Counted from the stretch's first letter, positions 11,526 through 21,539 are shown. The stretch: DNA of 64,000 nt from Pseudomonas sp. KU43P (GCF_033095865.1 NZ_AP019365.1:1-64000); one strand, 5' to 3'. The notes: generated from the sequence alone by a model not told the origin. A program made the numbers and translations.

Positions 11526-12340
11526 TCGAACATGAACTGCTGGGCGCTGGCCTCGGCGCTGTCATTGGTGCGGTGCTGGCGCTGACGGGGGCCGGCGGTG
11601 GAATCCTGGCGGTACCGCTGCTGGTGTTCGGCCTGGGACTGTCGATGGTCGAAGCGGCGCCTATCGGGTTGTTGGCGGTGGGCCTGGCGGCGGCTGTGGG
11701 GGCGGTGCTGGGGTTGCGTCAGGGGCTGGTGCGCTACCGCGCCGCCCTGTTCATCGCCCTTATCGGTATTGCTGCTGCTCCGTTCGGGCTGATGCTCGCC
11801 CACCGTTTGCCTAACACACCCCTGGCCCTGGTGTTCGCGGTAGTGCTGGTCTATGCCTGCCTGCGCATCTGGCGCAAGGCAGCCAAGGACCTACGTGGCG
11901 AAACTTCCGAAGCGCACCGCTACATCGAACCTTGCGTACTCAATCCGCTGCAGGGCCGTTTGCGCTGGACGCTGCCTTGCGCGCGAGCCCTGGCCTTCAC
12001 GGGTGCATTGTCGGGGCTGTTGTCCGGATTGCTGGGAGTGGGTGGGGGATTCGTGATCATTCCGGCCTTGAACCGCTACACCAACCTGCGCATGAAAAGC
12101 ATCGTCTCCACCTCGCTGGCAGTGATCGCGCTGGTTTCCATGGGCAGCGTAGTCAGCGCCAGCCTGGCAGGGGTCATGCATTGGCGGGTGGGTGCACCCT
12201 TTGCCGTCGGCGCGGTTCTCGGCTTGCTGGCGGCCCGGCCGCTTGCCGCAAAACTCGCCGGGCCACGTCTGCAGCAGATGTTTGCCGTGGCCGGCTGGTC
12301 GGCTGCCCTACTGTTGGCGGGCAAGGCGCTACTCGGCTAG
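11522..12340 (+). CDS. TauE/SafE family sulfite/anion exporter
   Basis: This 272-residue protein is almost entirely hydrophobic and has the internal duplication of the TauE/SafE family. The two halves carry TGAGGGILAVPLLV near residue 20 and LLGVGGGFVIIPAL near residue 170. It starts at GTG inside the stop of the preceding gene (GTGA overlap), so it is translationally coupled. In context it probably exports sulfite or a related anion made by the dioxygenase. Its end overlaps the convergent LysR gene by 12 bp. Confidence 0.85.
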   Translation: MIEHELLGAGLGAVIGAVLALTGAGGGILAVPLLVFGLGLSMVEAAPIGLLAVGLAAAVGAVLGLRQGLVRYRAALFIALIGIAAAPFGLMLAHRLPNTPLALVFAVVLVYACLRIWRKAAKDLRGETSEAHRYIEPCVLNPLQGRLRWTLPCARALAFTGALSGLLSGLLGVGGGFVIIPALNRYTNLRMKSIVSTSLAVIALVSMGSVVSASLAGVMHWRVGAPFAVGAVLGLLAARPLAAKLAGPRLQQMFAVAGWSAALLLAGKALLG

Positions 12341-13216
12341 CAGCTCGCCTTGTTCCGCGGCACACAGCGCCAGCAGGTAGTCCCACACTACCCGCAGGCG
12401 CACCGACTTGTGCAGCTCGCGGCGGGTGCAGATCCAGTAGCTGCGCTGGATGGTCTCGCTGGGCAGCACACGCACCAGTGTCGGGTCGTGGCGGGCCATG
12501 TAGTTGGGCAGCACGGCAATGCCTAGTCCTGCGCGTGCAGCGGTTTGCTGGGCAATCACGCTGGTGCTGCGAAAAGCCACGTTGGGCGCCCGGCAGAAGC
12601 TGTTGAGGAACAGCAGCTCCTGGCTGAACAGCAGGTCATCGACGTAACCGATCCAGCTGTGCTGGGCCAGGTCGTCGCGGTTGCGCAAGGGCGGAGCACG
12701 GTCCAGGTAGGCCTGGCTAGCGTACAACGCCAGGCGGTAATCGGTGAGTTTGCGGGTTATCAACAGGTCGGCGCTGGGCCGTTCCAGGTGGATGCTGATT
12801 TCTGCTTCGCGGTTGAGGATGCTGACGAAGCGCGGTACTGCCACCAGTTCCACTTCCAGGCCTGGGTAGCGTTCGAACAGCTCGCGCATGCGCGGAGTGA
12901 AGAACATGATGCCGATGCCTTCGGTGACCCCCAGACGGATCTTGCCCAGTGGAGTGATGGCCTGGGTGATCTCTTCCTGCGCCAGCAGGGCGACATTCTC
13001 CATGGCTTCGGCGTGCTTGAGCAGTGCCTGACCGGAGGACGTCAGCTCGTAGCCCTGGGCATGTTGCACGAACAGCGGCGTGCCGAGGCTTTTCTCGATG
13101 CTTTCGATATGCCGGGCGACGGTGCTGTGAGTGGTGTTGAGGCGTTTGGCGGCGGTGAGCAAGCGGCCGCTGCGCTGCAACTCGAGGAAAAACCGCAGAT
13201 CATTCCAGTCGAACAT
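12329..13216 (-). CDS. LysR-family transcriptional regulator
   Basis: The 295-residue product has an N-terminal winged HTH (MFDWNDLRFFLELQRSGRLL, then LNTTHSTVARHIESIE) and a C-terminal periplasmic-binding-like effector domain. The start follows an AAGGGACC ribosome site; the upstream in-frame extension runs into a REP element and is rejected. The gene is divergent from the GMC dehydrogenase and MFS pair, which it probably controls. The inducer is unknown. It overlaps the 3' end of the TauE/SafE gene. Confidence 0.9.
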   Translation of the reverse strand: MFDWNDLRFFLELQRSGRLLTAAKRLNTTHSTVARHIESIEKSLGTPLFVQHAQGYELTSSGQALLKHAEAMENVALLAQEEITQAITPLGKIRLGVTEGIGIMFFTPRMRELFERYPGLEVELVAVPRFVSILNREAEISIHLERPSADLLITRKLTDYRLALYASQAYLDRAPPLRNRDDLAQHSWIGYVDDLLFSQELLFLNSFCRAPNVAFRSTSVIAQQTAARAGLGIAVLPNYMARHDPTLVRVLPSETIQRSYWICTRRELHKSVRLRVVWDYLLALCAAEQGELLAE

Positions 13217-13246
13217 GCTGGTCCCTTGTGCTGTTCGTTCTCGCCC

Positions 13247-13328
13247 AATCGCCGGCAAGCCGGCTCCCACATGCACCCCACAAGTCTTGAACCTGTGGGC
13301 TACTTATGGGAGCCGGCTTGCCGGCGAC
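13247..13328. repeat. Paired REP element
   Basis: Two inverted half-sites face each other: ATCGCCGGCAAGCCGGCTCC (13248-13267) and GGAGCCGGCTTGCCGGCGA (13309-13327). About 41 bp separate them. This is the common P. putida REP arrangement. It sits in the divergent intergenic region between the LysR gene and the GMC dehydrogenase. Confidence 0.9.
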
Positions 13329-13454
13329 AGGGCCAGTCCAGGCCTACCACTGTGCTAAAACGCACAACGGCTGCGCGAAATCTCGTGTTTCCTCTGCGAA
13401 ATTAATCAATAAGATGTAGGACGACAAGAACAATAATCAGGCGCGAGGTTGCAC

Positions 13455-15101
13455 ATGCCGTCAGCCGATTCTGTCTTCGATTACGTGGTCGTAGGTGCCG
13501 GTCCCGCCGGCTGCCTGTTGGCCAATCGTCTGTCCGCCGACCCAGCCTGCCGTGTACTGTTACTCGAAGCGGGCGGCCGCGACAACTATCCCTGGATTCA
13601 CATCCCCGTCGGTTACCTCTACTGCATCGGCAACCCGCGCACCGATTGGTGCTTCAAGACCGAGGCACAAACGGGCCTGGGCGGTCGTAGCCTGGGCTAT
13701 CCACGTGGCAAGGTGCTGGGTGGCTGCTCCTCCATCAACGGCATGATCTATATGCGCGGCCAGGCCGCCGACTATGACCGATGGGCCGAGCAAGGCAACG
13801 ATGGCTGGGCATGGAAGGACGTGCTGCCGCTGTTCAAGGCCAGCGAAAGCCACTTTGCCGGCAGCAGCGCGCACCATGGCGCCAGCGGCGAATGGCGAGT
13901 TGAACGCCAGCGCTACAGCTGGCCCATCCTCGATGCCTTCCGCGATGCGGCCGAGCAGACCGGCATCGGCAAGGTCGACGATTTCAACACCGGTGACAAC
14001 CAAGGCTGTGGATATTTTCAGGTCAACCAGCGCAGCGGCGTGCGTTGGAATGCTTCCAAGGCATTCCTGCGGCCGATAAAGGACCGCCCCAACCTCACTG
14101 TGCTCACCGATGTGCAGGTCGACCAGGTGCTGTTGAACAACACCCGTGCGCGAGCGGTGAAAGCACGCTGGCAAGGTGCCTGGCACGAGTTCGCTGCGCG
14201 CCGCGAGATCATCCTGTGCGCTGGCGCCGTAGGTTCCCCCGGTATTTTGCAGCGTTCTGGCATTGGTCCGCGCAAGCTGCTGGAAGGCCTGGGAATAGCT
14301 GTACGCCATGACATGCCAGGCGTCGGTGGCAACCTGCAGGACCATTTGCAGCTACGGCTGATCTACCAGATCCGCAACGCCCGCACCCTCAATCAGATGG
14401 CTAACAGCCTGTGGGGCAAGATGGGCATGGGCCTGCGCTACCTGTACGACCGCAGCGGCCCGCTGGCCATGGCGCCAAGCCAGCTGGGTGCGTTTGTGCG
14501 CTCGAGCCCCGAACAGGTCACGGCCAACCTGCAGTACCACGTACAACCGCTTTCACTGGAGCGCTTCGGCGAGCCATTGCACCAGTTCCCGGCCTTTACC
14601 GCCTCGGTTTGCAACCTGCGCCCGGCGAGCCGGGGACGCATCGACATCGCCAGCGCGGACATGCTCAGCGCTCCGCTGATCGACCCCAATTACCTGAGCG
14701 ATCCCCAGGACCTGCGCGTCGCCGCCGATGCTATTCGCCTCACCCGGCGTATCGTCCAGGCCCCTGCCCTCGCCGCGTTCGCACCCGAGGAATACCTGCC
14801 AGGCCCGGCGTTGCAGACGGAAGAGCAACTGTTCGAAGCCGCCGGCAAGATCGGCACCACCATCTTCCACCCGGTTGGCACCTGCCGCATGGGCAATGGT
14901 CCCCTGGACGTTGTGGATAACCAGCTCCGCGTGCATGGCATCCCCGGCCTGCGCGTGGCGGACGCTTCGATCATGCCGCAGATCACCTCCGGCAATACCT
15001 GTTCACCCACCCTCATGATCGCCGAGAAGGCGGCGCAACTGATCCTCAAAGGAGCGGCTACCCAGACCAACTTGAACGAAGACGCGATACCGACGCCCTG
15101 A
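13455..15101 (+). CDS. GMC-family FAD-dependent dehydrogenase (choline/alcohol dehydrogenase-like)
   Basis: The 548-residue product has the N-terminal FAD motif FDYVVVGAGPAGCLLANRLS and GMC signatures YPRGKVLGGCSSINGMIYMRG and GAVGSPGILQRSGIG. The C-terminus has the catalytic-site region FHPVGTCRMG and the ending TSGNTCSPTLMIAEKAA. The ATG follows GAGG by 6 nt; an in-frame TTG lies two codons earlier. Such genes are often labelled choline dehydrogenase, but betaine genes are absent here. With an MFS transporter next door, an unknown alcohol or polyol substrate is as likely. Confidence 0.85.
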   Translation: MPSADSVFDYVVVGAGPAGCLLANRLSADPACRVLLLEAGGRDNYPWIHIPVGYLYCIGNPRTDWCFKTEAQTGLGGRSLGYPRGKVLGGCSSINGMIYMRGQAADYDRWAEQGNDGWAWKDVLPLFKASESHFAGSSAHHGASGEWRVERQRYSWPILDAFRDAAEQTGIGKVDDFNTGDNQGCGYFQVNQRSGVRWNASKAFLRPIKDRPNLTVLTDVQVDQVLLNNTRARAVKARWQGAWHEFAARREIILCAGAVGSPGILQRSGIGPRKLLEGLGIAVRHDMPGVGGNLQDHLQLRLIYQIRNARTLNQMANSLWGKMGMGLRYLYDRSGPLAMAPSQLGAFVRSSPEQVTANLQYHVQPLSLERFGEPLHQFPAFTASVCNLRPASRGRIDIASADMLSAPLIDPNYLSDPQDLRVAADAIRLTRRIVQAPALAAFAPEEYLPGPALQTEEQLFEAAGKIGTTIFHPVGTCRMGNGPLDVVDNQLRVHGIPGLRVADASIMPQITSGNTCSPTLMIAEKAAQLILKGAATQTNLNEDAIPTP

Positions 15102-15198
15102 CCCGGGTGCGTGCAGTACCGGCGGCTTGCGGTCAGAGGCTGCCGACAGTGGAACAAAAAGAATAATCACTGTGGCCTGTGGGCCGAGGACAGCAACG

Positions 15199-16818
15199 AT
15201 GTCGGATTACATTCAAGAGCAGGGGGCGACGGCGAGCAGCCCCAGCCGTCGTGAAGAACGCAAGATCATTTTCGCGTCATCCCTCGGGACCGTTTTCGAG
15301 TGGTATGACTTTTTTCTTTATGGAGCGTTGGCAGCGGTCATCAGCAAGCAGTTCTTCGCTGGCGTGAATGACACGACCGCCTTCATCTTCGCCCTGATGG
15401 CCTTTGCCGCCGGCTTCCTGGTGCGGCCTTTCGGCGCGCTGGTGTTCGGTCGCCTGGGTGACATGATCGGGCGCAAGTACACCTTCCTGGTCACCATCGT
15501 GCTGATGGGCCTGTCCACCTTTGCGGTCGGCCTGCTACCCACCTACGCCAGCATCGGCATTGCGGCGCCGATCATCCTGGTGGTGCTGCGCATGCTCCAG
15601 GGCCTGGCGCTGGGCGGCGAATATGGCGGTGCCGCCACCTACGTGGCGGAACATGCTCCCGCTGGCAAGCGCGGTTTCCACACCGGTTTCATCCAGTCCA
15701 CCGCTACCCTCGGCCTGCTGTTGTCGCTGCTGGTAGTGCTGGGTAGCCGCTACATCAGTGGCGATCAGTTCGAAACTTGGGGTTGGCGCCTGCCGTTCCT
15801 GCTGTCGATCGTGCTACTGGCGATTTCCACCTGGATCCGCATGAGCATGCACGAGTCGCCGGCCTTCGTGAAAATGAAGGCCCAGGGCAAGGTCAGCAAA
15901 TCGCCTATCCGTGAGTCGTTCACTTCCTGGCCGAACCTTAAGGTGGTGCTTACTGCGCTGTTCAGCATCAACGCAGGGCAGGCTGTGACCTTCTATACCG
16001 CGCAGTTCTACGTGCTGTTCTTCATGACCCAGATGCTCAAGATGGACCCCGCCCAAGCCAACACCTTGCTGATCATCAGCGTGGTGATCGGGGCGCCGTT
16101 CTTCGTGTTCTTCGGCTGGCTGTCCGACCGCATCGGCCGCAAGCCGATCCTGATGTTGGGGCTGCTTCTGGCCACGGTGCTGTACTTCCCGCTGTTCAAG
16201 GCGCTGAGCCACTACGCCAACCCGCAGATCGACGCTGCCAGTCGCCAGGCGCCGATCGTGGTCACTGCCGATCCGCAGAGCTGCACCTTCCAGTTCGACC
16301 CGGTCGGCAAGGCGCGCTTCGACAGCCCCTGCGACAAGGTCAAGACGTTCCTGGTGAAACAAGGCCTGCCGTATAGCTCGGTGGATGTGGCCGGTAGCCA
16401 GGTGGTGGTGAATATTGGCGACAAGACCATCAACGGCTTCGACGAAGCGGCGTTGCGTACGGCAGTGGAGCAAGCGGGCTACCCCGCCAAGGCCGACCCG
16501 GCGCAGGTGAACCAGGTGATGGTGGTGGTGCTGATCGTGGCGATGATCCTGATCGCTACCATGACCTACGGGCCGTTGGCTGCGGTGATGGTCGAGCTGT
16601 TCCCGACGCGGATCCGCTATACCTCGATGTCGTTGCCTTATCACATTGGTAATGGCTGGTTCGGTGGGTTTTTGCCGACGGTATCGTTCGCGCTGGTGGT
16701 GTATACCGGGGATATCTTCTACGGGCTCTGGTACCCGGTGCTGGTGACCGGGATCAGCCTGGTGGTGGGGATCTTCTGCCTCAAAGAAACCAAGGATGTG
16801 GATATCGACAAGGTTTGA
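15199..16818 (+). CDS. MFS transporter, metabolite:H+ symporter subfamily
   Basis: The 539-residue protein starts MSDYIQEQGATASS after a GAGGA site. It has FEWYDFFLYG in the first membrane segment and the MFS loop motif GRLGDMIGRKYTF, repeated as GWLSDRIGRKPILML in the second half. A hydrophilic insert of about 100 residues (roughly 335-437) lies between membrane segments and contains two cysteines (QSCTF and SPCDK). Such an insert occurs in some members of this subfamily. It probably imports the substrate of the upstream GMC dehydrogenase. Transcription ends at the 16938-16968 terminator. Confidence 0.88.
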   Translation: MSDYIQEQGATASSPSRREERKIIFASSLGTVFEWYDFFLYGALAAVISKQFFAGVNDTTAFIFALMAFAAGFLVRPFGALVFGRLGDMIGRKYTFLVTIVLMGLSTFAVGLLPTYASIGIAAPIILVVLRMLQGLALGGEYGGAATYVAEHAPAGKRGFHTGFIQSTATLGLLLSLLVVLGSRYISGDQFETWGWRLPFLLSIVLLAISTWIRMSMHESPAFVKMKAQGKVSKSPIRESFTSWPNLKVVLTALFSINAGQAVTFYTAQFYVLFFMTQMLKMDPAQANTLLIISVVIGAPFFVFFGWLSDRIGRKPILMLGLLLATVLYFPLFKALSHYANPQIDAASRQAPIVVTADPQSCTFQFDPVGKARFDSPCDKVKTFLVKQGLPYSSVDVAGSQVVVNIGDKTINGFDEAALRTAVEQAGYPAKADPAQVNQVMVVVLIVAMILIATMTYGPLAAVMVELFPTRIRYTSMSLPYHIGNGWFGGFLPTVSFALVVYTGDIFYGLWYPVLVTGISLVVGIFCLKETKDVDIDKV

Positions 16819-16837
16819 GGGTGTGGCTGCTGGCCCT

Positions 16838-16925
16838 ATCGCCGGTAAGCCGGTTCCCACAGGTTCACCACGCCCTTGGGCACTGTGGGGGCCCCTGTGG
16901 GAGCCTGCTTGCCGGCGATGAGGCC
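16838..16925. repeat. Paired REP element, diverged
   Basis: Inverted half-sites ATCGCCGGTAAGCCGGTTCC and GGAGCCTGCTTGCCGGCGAT flank about 45 bp. Each carries substitutions relative to the common form. It lies just after the MFS stop. Confidence 0.8.
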
Positions 16926-16937
16926 ATCGAAGCCCAT

Positions 16938-16968
16938 AAAAAAACCGGCTGTAAAAGCCGGTTTTCTT
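16938..16968. terminator. Bidirectional terminator between convergent MFS and plsC-like genes
   Basis: The 10-bp stem AAAACCGGCT/AGCCGGTTTT has a 5-nt loop. T runs leave on both strands (TTTTCTT on plus, TTTTTTTAT on minus), so it can stop both convergent transcripts. Confidence 0.9.
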
Positions 16969-16969
16969 A

Positions 16970-17097
16970 TGCCTCGAAAAAACTTATGCACGATTTTCAG
17001 AAAAATGTCATACAGAGAAATAAACAGCCAATTCAAACACTTAGCGATTACTTCCGGCATTTAGTCCAAAAATTGCTAACAACTTATCCACAGAAGG
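16970..17097. other. AT-rich intergenic island with DnaA boxes
   Basis: About 125 bp of clearly AT-rich sequence (roughly 37-40% GC by eye) lies between two convergent gene ends, where no promoter is needed. It holds a perfect DnaA box TTATCCACA at 17084-17092 and a near match TTATGCACG at 16984-16992. No ORF of note is present. A small RNA or a protein-binding site is possible but not demonstrated. Confidence 0.5.
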
Positions 17098-17868
17098 TCA
17101 GGCCATCTGCTCCTGCGGTTTTTCATCCACTGGCGGCAACGAACCCATGGCCCGCTGAGTCGCTTCGTTCCAGGCCGCAGCACGGTCGTTGAGTTCGGCG
17201 ATGGCGCGTGGGCCGGAGCCATTGGCATACATCGGCTCGCCGATCACCACCTCGATGGTGCCAGCACGCTTGCCCCAGCCAGTTTTCGGCCAGTACTTGC
17301 CTGCATTGTGCGCAATCGGCAGCACCGGCAACCCGGCATTCACCGCCAGCGCAGTACCACCACGGGAAAACTTGCCCACGGTGCCGAAAGGCACGCGGGT
17401 ACCCTCCGGGAAGATCAGCACCCACACTTTCTGCTTGAGCAACTCGTCACCTTTGCTGGCCACCTGGCGCAAGGCTTCCTTTGGGTTGTCGCGATTGATC
17501 GCGATCGGCCGCAGCATGGCCATTGCCCAGCCGAAGAACGGCACGTAGAGCAGCTCACGCTTGAGCACCTGGCTCAGGGGCGAGAAGTACGCCGAGAGGA
17601 AGAAGGTCTCCCAGGTGCTCTGGTGATTGGAGAGAATCACGCAGGGCTCTTTCGGCACGTTCTGGGCGCCGGTGATTTTATAGTCGATGCCGAGAATATT
17701 GCGCGCCAGGAACAACGCACAGCGGCACCAATAGACGTTGATGAACTTGTAGCGTTTGGGGAATGACAGGAATGGCGCAACGAAGAAGCTAAGCGAGCAC
17801 CACAACAGCGAACTGGTGCCCAGCAGCAGGTAAAAAAGAAAGATTCTGATCGCCTGCAGGATCGACAT
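17098..17868 (-). CDS. 1-acyl-sn-glycerol-3-phosphate acyltransferase (PlsC-like)
   Basis: The family acylates lysophosphatidate to phosphatidate at the inner membrane in phospholipid synthesis. The 256-residue protein has N-terminal hydrophobic segments (IRIFLFYLLLGTSSLLWC). The acyltransferase motif I is NHQSTWET (His-X4-acid with Glu) and the substrate-binding motif is FPEGTRVPFG, followed by LPVLPIAHNAG. It follows gmhB on the minus strand, but a terminator (17905-17927) separates them, so it probably has its own promoter. Which of several pseudomonad PlsC paralogues this is cannot be told. Confidence 0.9.
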   Translation of the reverse strand: MSILQAIRIFLFYLLLGTSSLLWCSLSFFVAPFLSFPKRYKFINVYWCRCALFLARNILGIDYKITGAQNVPKEPCVILSNHQSTWETFFLSAYFSPLSQVLKRELLYVPFFGWAMAMLRPIAINRDNPKEALRQVASKGDELLKQKVWVLIFPEGTRVPFGTVGKFSRGGTALAVNAGLPVLPIAHNAGKYWPKTGWGKRAGTIEVVIGEPMYANGSGPRAIAELNDRAAAWNEATQRAMGSLPPVDEKPQEQMA

Positions 17869-17904
17869 AGTGGCAAGTACCGTTGCGGGGCGTGCCCGCC
17901 TGAG

Positions 17905-17927
17905 AAAAATGCGCCCTCAGGCGCATT
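17905..17927 (-). terminator. Minus-strand terminator after gmhB
   Basis: The 8-bp stem AATGCGCC/GGCGCATT with a 4-nt loop reads on the minus strand into TTTTTCTC. It sits between gmhB, which ends at 17930, and the acyltransferase start at 17868. Confidence 0.8.
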
Positions 17928-17929
17928 GT

Positions 17930-18457
17930 TTAAATTAGTTCTCTGGCGATAGCTGCCAGATCGTCGAAAATCAGTGTAGTTTCAGCGACGCCTTTTTCCA
18001 GCGTCCGCTCGCCCTTGCCGGTTTTCACCAGCACGGGCTGTGCACCGACGGCCAGGGCGGCCTGCAGGTCACCTGTGCTGTCGCCGACGAACCAGACGCC
18101 GTGAAGGTCAGCCTGGTAGTGCTCGGCAATCGCCCGCAGCATGCCAGGTTTGGGCTTGCGGCAATCGCAGCCTTCGTCCGGCCCGTGCGGGCAATACACG
18201 ATGTGGCCCACCTCGCCGCCCTGCTCGGCCACCAGTGCGCGCAAGCGCGCATGCATGGCCTCCAGGGTTGCCAGCGAGTAGTAGCCACGGGCGATGCCGG
18301 ACTGGTTGGTGGCCACGGCCACCGTCCAGCCCGCCTTGCTCAACTGCGCGATCGCTTCGATCGAGCCGGGTATCGGGATCCACTCTTCCAGCGACTTGAT
18401 GTAGGCGTCGGAGTCCTGGTTGATCACCCCGTCACGATCGAGAATCAGCAGTTTCAA
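17930..18457 (-). CDS. gmhB: D-glycero-beta-D-manno-heptose-1,7-bisphosphate 7-phosphatase
   Basis: This HAD-family phosphatase acts in ADP-heptose synthesis for the LPS inner core. The 175-residue product starts MKLLILDRDGVINQD, with the nucleophile DRD. It has the characteristic zinc cluster CPHGPDEGCDCRKPKPGM and the acid motif FVGDSTGDLQAA. It begins 3 bp after the glyS stop, so it is co-transcribed with glyQS. Confidence 0.95.
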   Translation of the reverse strand: MKLLILDRDGVINQDSDAYIKSLEEWIPIPGSIEAIAQLSKAGWTVAVATNQSGIARGYYSLATLEAMHARLRALVAEQGGEVGHIVYCPHGPDEGCDCRKPKPGMLRAIAEHYQADLHGVWFVGDSTGDLQAALAVGAQPVLVKTGKGERTLEKGVAETTLIFDDLAAIARELI

Positions 18458-18460
18458 GGC

Positions 18461-20512
18461 TTACCCCAGCAGCGAAATGTCGGCAACGCCCAGGAACAGA
18501 CCGCGCAGGCGGCTGAGCAGGGCATAACGGTTGGCACGCACCTTGGCGTCCTCGGCGTTGACCATCACCGCCTCGAAGAAGGCGTCGACCGGGTCACGCA
18601 GAGCAGCCAGGCGGGCCAGCGATTCGCTGTACTGGCGTGCGGCAGCCATCGGTTGCACGGCCTGGTCGGCCTGCTGGATGGCCGAGTACAGCGAGAACTC
18701 GTTGGCGTTGTCGAAGTACTTCGGCTCTACCTGGTCGGCGATGGCGCCTTCAGCCTTGCTCAGCAGGTTCGATACACGCTTGTTCACCGCAGCCAGGGCT
18801 TCAGCTTCCGGCAGCTTGCGGAAGGCCTGCACAGCCTGCACGCGCTGGTCGAAGTCCAGGGCCGAGCCCGGCTTGAGGGCACGTACCGACAGGTAGGTGG
18901 CCACATCGATGCCTTCGTCTTCGTAGCGCGCACGCAGGCGGTCGAAGATGAACTCCAGCACCTGCTCAGACAGGCCGGCAGCCTTGACCTTGGCGCCGAA
19001 TTGCTTGACCGCGAACTCGACCGCGGTGGTCAGATCCAGGTCCAGCTGCTTCTCGATCAGGATGCGCAGCACGCCGAGGGCGGCGCGGCGCAGGGCGTAC
19101 GGATCCTTGCTGCCGGTAGGCAGCATGCCGATGCCGAAAATGCCGACCAGGGTGTCGAGCTTGTCGGCGATGGCCACGGCCGCGCCGGTGAGGGTCTGCG
19201 GCAGCTCGGCGCCAGCACCGCGCGGCATGTACTGCTCGTTCAGGGCCAGGGCGACGTCTTGCGGCTCGCCATCGTTGAGCGCGTAGTAGTAACCGGCAAC
19301 ACCCTGCATCTCAGGGAACTCGCCGACCATCTCGGTGGCCAGGTCGCACTTCGACAACAGGCCGGCACGACTTGCGCGCTGGGCGTCGCCGCCGATCAGC
19401 GGGGCAATGAACGCGGCCAGCTTGGAAACACGCTCGGCCTTGTCATAGACGGTGCCCAGTTGGGCCTGGAATACCACGTTCTTCAAGCGTTCGTTGAAGG
19501 TTTCCAGCGGCTGCTTCTTGTCTTGCTTGAAGAAGAACTCGGCGTCGGTCAGGCGCGGGCGCACGACCTTCTCGTTACCCTGCACGATCTGCTTGGGGTC
19601 ACGGCTCTCGACGTTGGCCACGGTGATGAAGCGCGGCAGCAGCTTGCCTTCGCTGTCCAGCAGGCAGAAGTACTTCTGGTTGTCCTGCATGGTGGTGATC
19701 AGGGCTTCCTGCGGCACGTCGAGGAAACGCTCCTCGAACGAGCACACCAGCGGCACCGGCCACTCGACCAGCGCGGTCACTTCGTCCAGCAATGCCGGCG
19801 GCACGATGGCAGTGCCTTCCTGCTGCAGGGCCAGTTCGGCGGTACGCTTGCTGATCAGTTCGCGGCGCTCGGCGAAGTCGGCCAGCACGTAGGCTTTGCG
19901 CAGGTCTTCGACGTAGTTGGCCGGGGTGGTGATAACCACGTTTTCCGGGTGGTGGAAACGGTGGCCACGGGATTCACGGCCGGCCTGCTGCGACAGGATG
20001 GTGCAGTCGACCACCTGGTCGCCGAGCAGCATCACCAGCCATTGGGTCGGGCGCACGAACTCTTCACGGCTGGCCGCCCAGCGCATGCGCTTGGGGATCG
20101 GCAGGTCGTTGAGCGAATCTTCGACGATGGTCGGCAGCAGGCTTGCGGTGGCCTTGCCCGGAATGTGCTGGGAGAAGCGCAGCTTGGCGCCGCTCTGGTC
20201 GATTTCCGACAGCTCTACGCCGCATTTCTTGGCAAAGCCCAGGGCGGCCTGGGTCGGTTCGCCGTCTTTGAAAGCAGCCTGCATGGGCGGGCCATCGATG
20301 TTGATGCTGCGGTCCGGCTGCTGCACGTCGAGCTGGCGGATCAGCACGGCCAGGCGGCGCGGCGCGGCGTACACCTGCTTGCCGGTGTAGTTCAGGCCAG
20401 CGGCCTGCAGGCCTTTCTCGATACCGGCCAGGAAGGCGTCGCCGAGGGTGGCCAAGGCTTTGGGTGGCAGCTCTTCGGTGCCCAGTTCAACCAGGAAATC
20501 TTGAGCACTCAT
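18461..20512 (-). CDS. glyS: Glycine--tRNA ligase beta subunit
   Basis: GlyS is the large subunit of the alpha2-beta2 bacterial glycyl-tRNA synthetase and contributes tRNA binding. The 683-residue product starts [20 protein letters not shown], the diagnostic N-terminus. The C-terminal anticodon-binding region ends VADISLLG. Its ATG overlaps the glyQ stop (ATGA), showing translational coupling within glyQ-glyS-gmhB. Confidence 0.98.
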   Translation of the reverse strand: MSAQDFLVELGTEELPPKALATLGDAFLAGIEKGLQAAGLNYTGKQVYAAPRRLAVLIRQLDVQQPDRSINIDGPPMQAAFKDGEPTQAALGFAKKCGVELSEIDQSGAKLRFSQHIPGKATASLLPTIVEDSLNDLPIPKRMRWAASREEFVRPTQWLVMLLGDQVVDCTILSQQAGRESRGHRFHHPENVVITTPANYVEDLRKAYVLADFAERRELISKRTAELALQQEGTAIVPPALLDEVTALVEWPVPLVCSFEERFLDVPQEALITTMQDNQKYFCLLDSEGKLLPRFITVANVESRDPKQIVQGNEKVVRPRLTDAEFFFKQDKKQPLETFNERLKNVVFQAQLGTVYDKAERVSKLAAFIAPLIGGDAQRASRAGLLSKCDLATEMVGEFPEMQGVAGYYYALNDGEPQDVALALNEQYMPRGAGAELPQTLTGAAVAIADKLDTLVGIFGIGMLPTGSKDPYALRRAALGVLRILIEKQLDLDLTTAVEFAVKQFGAKVKAAGLSEQVLEFIFDRLRARYEDEGIDVATYLSVRALKPGSALDFDQRVQAVQAFRKLPEAEALAAVNKRVSNLLSKAEGAIADQVEPKYFDNANEFSLYSAIQQADQAVQPMAAARQYSESLARLAALRDPVDAFFEAVMVNAEDAKVRANRYALLSRLRGLFLGVADISLLG

Positions 20513-21456
20513 TGTGCAGCCTCCAGCTTCGCCAACACTTCGTCACGCAGTTCAGGGGTGGCCATCGGGAAGCCCAGGCGTGCGCGGGCTTGCAGATAGC
20601 TTTGCGCCACGTCCCGGGCGAGGGTACGGACACGCAGGATGTAACGCTGGCGCTCGGTCACCGAGATGGCGCGGCGGGCGTCCAGCAGGTTGAAGGTGTG
20701 CGAGGCCTTCAGCACCATTTCATAGGTCGGCAGCGGTAGGTCCAACTTGATCAGGCGGTTCGCTTCGCTTTCGTAGAAGTCGAACAGTTCGAACAGCTTC
20801 TCGACGTTGGCGTGCTCGAAGTTGTAGGTCGACTGCTCCACTTCGTTCTGGTGGAACACGTCGCCGTAGGTGACCTTGCCGAACGGGCCGTCGGCCCATA
20901 CCAGGTCGTACACCGAGTCGACGCCCTGGATGTACATGGCCAGGCGCTCCAGGCCATAGGTGATTTCACCGGTGACCGGGTAGCACTCGATGCCACCGAC
21001 TTGCTGGAAGTAGGTGAACTGGGTCACTTCCATGCCGTTGAGCCAGATTTCCCAGCCCAGGCCCCAGGCGCCCAGGGTCGGCGATTCCCAGTTGTCTTCG
21101 ACGAAGCGGATATCGTGGACCAGCGGATCCAGGCCGATGGCTTTCAGCGAGCCGAGGTACAGCTCCTGGAAGTTGGCCGGGTTCGGCTTGAGCACCACCT
21201 GGAACTGGTAGTAGTGCTGCAGGCGGTTGGGGTTTTCGCCATACCGCCCGTCGGCAGGGCGACGGCTGGGCTGCACGTAGGCAGCGTTCCAGGTCTCTGG
21301 GCCGACGGCGCGCAGGAATGTAGCGGTGTGGAAAGTGCCGGCGCCTACTTCCATATCGTAGGGCTGAAGCACCACACAACCTTGCTCGGCCCAGTAGTTC
21401 TGCAGGGCGAGGATCAGGTCTTGGAAGGTACGCACGGCTGGCGTAGGCTGGCTCAC
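20509..21456 (-). CDS. glyQ: Glycine--tRNA ligase alpha subunit
   Basis: GlyQ is the catalytic class II synthetase subunit. The chosen GTG gives 315 residues starting [19 protein letters not shown], with AGGTGA five nt upstream. Another in-frame GTG nine bases earlier overlaps that ribosome site and is less likely. Conserved segments include [37 protein letters not shown] and the region around [19 protein letters not shown]. It is divergent from tag. Confidence 0.97.
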   Translation of the reverse strand: MSQPTPAVRTFQDLILALQNYWAEQGCVVLQPYDMEVGAGTFHTATFLRAVGPETWNAAYVQPSRRPADGRYGENPNRLQHYYQFQVVLKPNPANFQELYLGSLKAIGLDPLVHDIRFVEDNWESPTLGAWGLGWEIWLNGMEVTQFTYFQQVGGIECYPVTGEITYGLERLAMYIQGVDSVYDLVWADGPFGKVTYGDVFHQNEVEQSTYNFEHANVEKLFELFDFYESEANRLIKLDLPLPTYEMVLKASHTFNLLDARRAISVTERQRYILRVRTLARDVAQSYLQARARLGFPMATPELRDEVLAKLEAAQ

Positions 21457-21539
21457 GAAATTCACCTGTATCTGGGGATGCGGATGTAAAGAGCGGGAGT
21501 ATAACCTGATTCGCCTCGCCCTCTACTCATTGGAGCCTT

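Noticed and set aside
18101..20599. 832-residue open frame on the plus strand across gmhB and glyS
   Set aside because: It is a shadow of two clear minus-strand genes with no recognisable domain or ribosome site.
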